From Lelliottia sp. JS-SCA-14 (GTDB lineage Bacteria > Pseudomonadota > Gammaproteobacteria > Enterobacterales > Enterobacteriaceae), in the NCBI RefSeq assembly GCF_035593345.1, contig NZ_CP141606.1:2480001-2544000 (forward strand): a DNA stretch of 64,000 nucleotides, read 5' to 3'. The notes beneath the pieces are model-generated. The model did no database searches, was not told the origin of the DNA, and saw nothing but the letters and a program-made list of their open reading frames with translations. This document shows positions 62,624-64,000 of the stretch, piece after piece. Position 1 is the stretch's first letter; each line of letters opens with the position of its first letter. A program made the position numbers and the translations under genes.

Positions 62624-63621
62624 GCCAGCACCTCCCCGGCGGATTTCGCCTGCGCCAGCAGGCGCAGGGATTGCGTGCGGGCGAGGCCGTCCGCCACGGG
62701 CGTATCGATAATAAATTCGTCGATGCCCCAGGTCTGATGCAGGGTTTCCAGCTCGTCGAGTACCGATTCCGCCGTGCCTTTGATCAGCGACTGGGCGCGA
62801 CGGGCGATACGCAACGGTTCGCTTCCCGCCTGACGCGCGAAGGCGTAGGCCTGCTCTTCGCTGGCGACGGTCACCCGCTGGCCGTTCGCCAGCTCCACGC
62901 CCCACACTTCCACTTTTTCTGCCAGCGCATCGGCCTGCGCCTGGGTCGGTGCGACGATCGCCTGCACCGCCACGGTCACACTCAGCGCACTGTGGGCGCG
63001 CCAGGTTTCCAGCACCTCGCGCAGAAGATTCACATCCCCGTTGAGGTGCGCGGCAAAGACAAAGTTCCAGCCGAGTTTTGCGGCGAGCAGCGCGCTTTCC
63101 ACGCTGGCACCCAGCAGGAATTTCTCCGCTGGCGCAGACGGGAGCGGCGTGGCTTTGACGCTGTCGTCCTGCTCATCCGCCGACGGGGTGAGCCAGTGAT
63201 TCAGCTGCGTCAGCTGATCGGCAAAATCGCCCTTCTCATCCTGATGCAAACCCACCTGTAGGGCGCGGGTGGAGAGCGGCAAGCCACCGGGCGCTTTGCC
63301 GACGCCGAGATCGACGCGGCCTGGGGCAAGTGATGCCAGCACATTGAAATTTTCCGCCACTTTATAGGGGCTGTAATGCTGGAGCATCACGCCGCCGGAG
63401 CCGACGCGGATGTGCTTTGTCTGTCCCAGAATCCAGGCAATAAGCAGCTCAGGAGACGGGCTGGCCAGCTGAGCGGTATTGTGGTGCTCGGCAATCCAGA
63501 AGCGGTGAAAACCCAGCGCTTCGGCCTGTTTTGCCAGACTTAAGGTGCGCGCCAGCGCATCGGCTGCCGTTTCGTTCATCGCGACGGGGCTTTTATCCAG
63601 AATGCTGATTCGCCAGGACAT
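62620..63621 (-). CDS. Luciferase-like flavin monooxygenase, MsnO8 family (YtmO-like)
   Basis: A 333-residue LLM protein of the short MsnO8 type. WRISILDKSPVAMNETAADALARTLSLAKQAEALGFHRFWIAEHHNTAQLASPSPELLIAWILGQTKHIRVGSGGVMLQHYSPYKVAENFNVLASLAPGRVDLGVGKAPGG contains the AEHHN and GVML.HYSP.KVAE motifs. First gene of the eight-gene operon read leftwards from about 63.62 kb. In Bacillus ytmO sits in the same type of operon. A flavin-dependent role in S-alkylcysteine breakdown is inferred. Confidence 0.87.
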   Translation of the reverse strand: MSWRISILDKSPVAMNETAADALARTLSLAKQAEALGFHRFWIAEHHNTAQLASPSPELLIAWILGQTKHIRVGSGGVMLQHYSPYKVAENFNVLASLAPGRVDLGVGKAPGGLPLSTRALQVGLHQDEKGDFADQLTQLNHWLTPSADEQDDSVKATPLPSAPAEKFLLGASVESALLAAKLGWNFVFAAHLNGDVNLLREVLETWRAHSALSVTVAVQAIVAPTQAQADALAEKVEVWGVELANGQRVTVASEEQAYAFARQAGSEPLRIARRAQSLIKGTAESVLDELETLHQTWGIDEFIIDTPVADGLARTQSLRLLAQAKSAGEVLA

Positions 63622-63818
63622 GTTGTGTTCTCGTTTGACTTAACATGTCGTCATTATTAAAGGGGGATTTCACCTCTGAGAAACAATTAATTTACATTTG
63701 GTTTGCCGGAAATCAGAAATGGGTGGTCTTTTTGTTTAGGGGGATATGTTGAGCGTCGGAGGTTTTTCCGTTCACCTTATGTTCAGCAGAATATAATCGC
63801 TTCACAACCTGTGAACGT

Positions 63819-63846
63819 GATAAGGGGGCTGCGCGGCCCCCTTATC
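63819..63846. terminator. Strong stem-loop near the right end
   Basis: GATAAGGGGGC (63819-63829), loop TGCGCG, then GCCCCCTTATC (63836-63846): a perfect 11-bp stem. Neither side has a clear T tract. It could end a transcript arriving from the right. Confidence 0.5.
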
Positions 63847-63934
63847 AATCCCCGCGCCCCGCCATGAAATCGGTGCTTCGCACTGCGCTCACCTCCCGGC
63901 CATCTGCCTGCGGTCGGCTCAACTCGTATTACTC

Positions 63935-64000
63935 GTCCCATCCATGGGACTCGCCCCTACGGGGCCAGCGCAAGCGCTGTTCAAAATTGCTCCCGGCAAT
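63935..64000. repeat. Four back-to-back short hairpins
   Basis: GTCCCAT-CC-ATGGGAC (63935-63950), GCCCC-TAC-GGGGC (63953-63965), CAGCGC-AA-GCGCTG (63966-63979) and ATTGC-TCCCG-GCAAT (63986-64000) follow each other almost without gaps up to the window edge. The element probably continues outside. Its nature is not recognised; a repeat family or structured RNA are possibilities. Confidence 0.5.

Larger units (their letters stand above)
63622..64000. other. Gene-free right end of the window with promoter region and structured sequence
   Basis: 379 bp with no supportable gene. The first 150 bp upstream of the 63621 start are AT-rich and should hold the promoter of the leftward operon; I see no unambiguous hexamer pair. 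From about 63850 the sequence becomes GC-rich and hairpin-rich. Short open frames read leftwards from the right edge end within 80 bp, so a gene 3' end entering from the right cannot be excluded. Confidence 0.5.

Noticed and set aside
63847..64000. Gene 3' end entering from the right edge on the minus strand
   Set aside because: Two frames stay open for only about 24-26 codons from the edge before stopping, and neither reads as a family I know; too little sequence to support a gene.

Overview
The window is a chromosomal segment of an enteric bacterium (Enterobacteriaceae). Gene content and order point to the Enterobacter/Lelliottia/Leclercia/Kosakonia/Salmonella neighbourhood. The backbone matches the region E. 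coli and Salmonella carry around fdnGHI, yddG-ompD, smvA, narUZYWV, nhoA, yddH, pptA and yncG. Accessory operons are inserted between these conserved blocks. Coding density is high. I see no tRNA, rRNA, insertion sequence, prophage or CRISPR array. All function calls are made by reading; no database search was run.

Layout. 1-1.6 kb: a truncated Rrf2-type regulator diverging from an FAD/NAD oxidoreductase, with a perfect palindrome between them. 1.7-8.9 kb: a six-gene operon of a peptide-type ABC importer, a flavin-dependent luciferase-like monooxygenase and an AhpD-type protein. 8.9-11.1 kb: araJ and a polyphosphate kinase 2. 11.1-18.4 kb: a six-gene chaperone-usher fimbrial operon and a divergent winged-helix regulator. 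18.5-23.1 kb: fdnGHI, with an in-frame UGA selenocysteine codon. 23.3-25.5 kb: arsRBC. 25.5-28.1 kb: yddG and an OmpD-like porin. 28.2-36.2 kb: a GFA-type zinc protein, a LysR regulator and a seven-gene operon (branched-chain-type ABC importer, ATC-hydrolase-family protein, N-carbamoyl amino acid hydrolase). 36.2-38.4 kb: smvA/smvR. 38.6-46.7 kb: narUZYWV. 46.8-56.1 kb: nhoA, an HD-GYP sensor, yddH, a second EF-G, an ArsR-type regulator, an MBL hydrolase between two near-identical REP pairs, pptA and yncG. 56.1-63.6 kb: an eight-gene operon (two cystine-type binding proteins, permease, ATPase, GNAT acetyltransferase, two flavin monooxygenases, M20 deacylase). 63.6-64 kb: no gene, but strongly structured sequence.

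The most interesting point is metabolic. Two unrelated operons both look designed to free cysteine from modified sulfur compounds. The 29.7-36.2 kb operon fits import and two-step hydrolysis of 2-aminothiazoline-4-carboxylate through N-carbamoyl-cysteine. The 56.1-63.6 kb operon has the gene set of the Bacillus ytmI/yxe-type S-alkylcysteine salvage pathway (N-acetylation, flavin-dependent C-S cleavage, deacetylation). A third transporter-monooxygenase operon at 1.7-8.9 kb has an unknown substrate. The anaerobic respiration genes (fdn, narUZYWV) and efflux or detoxification genes (ars, smv, nhoA) are typical enteric backbone or common accessory functions.
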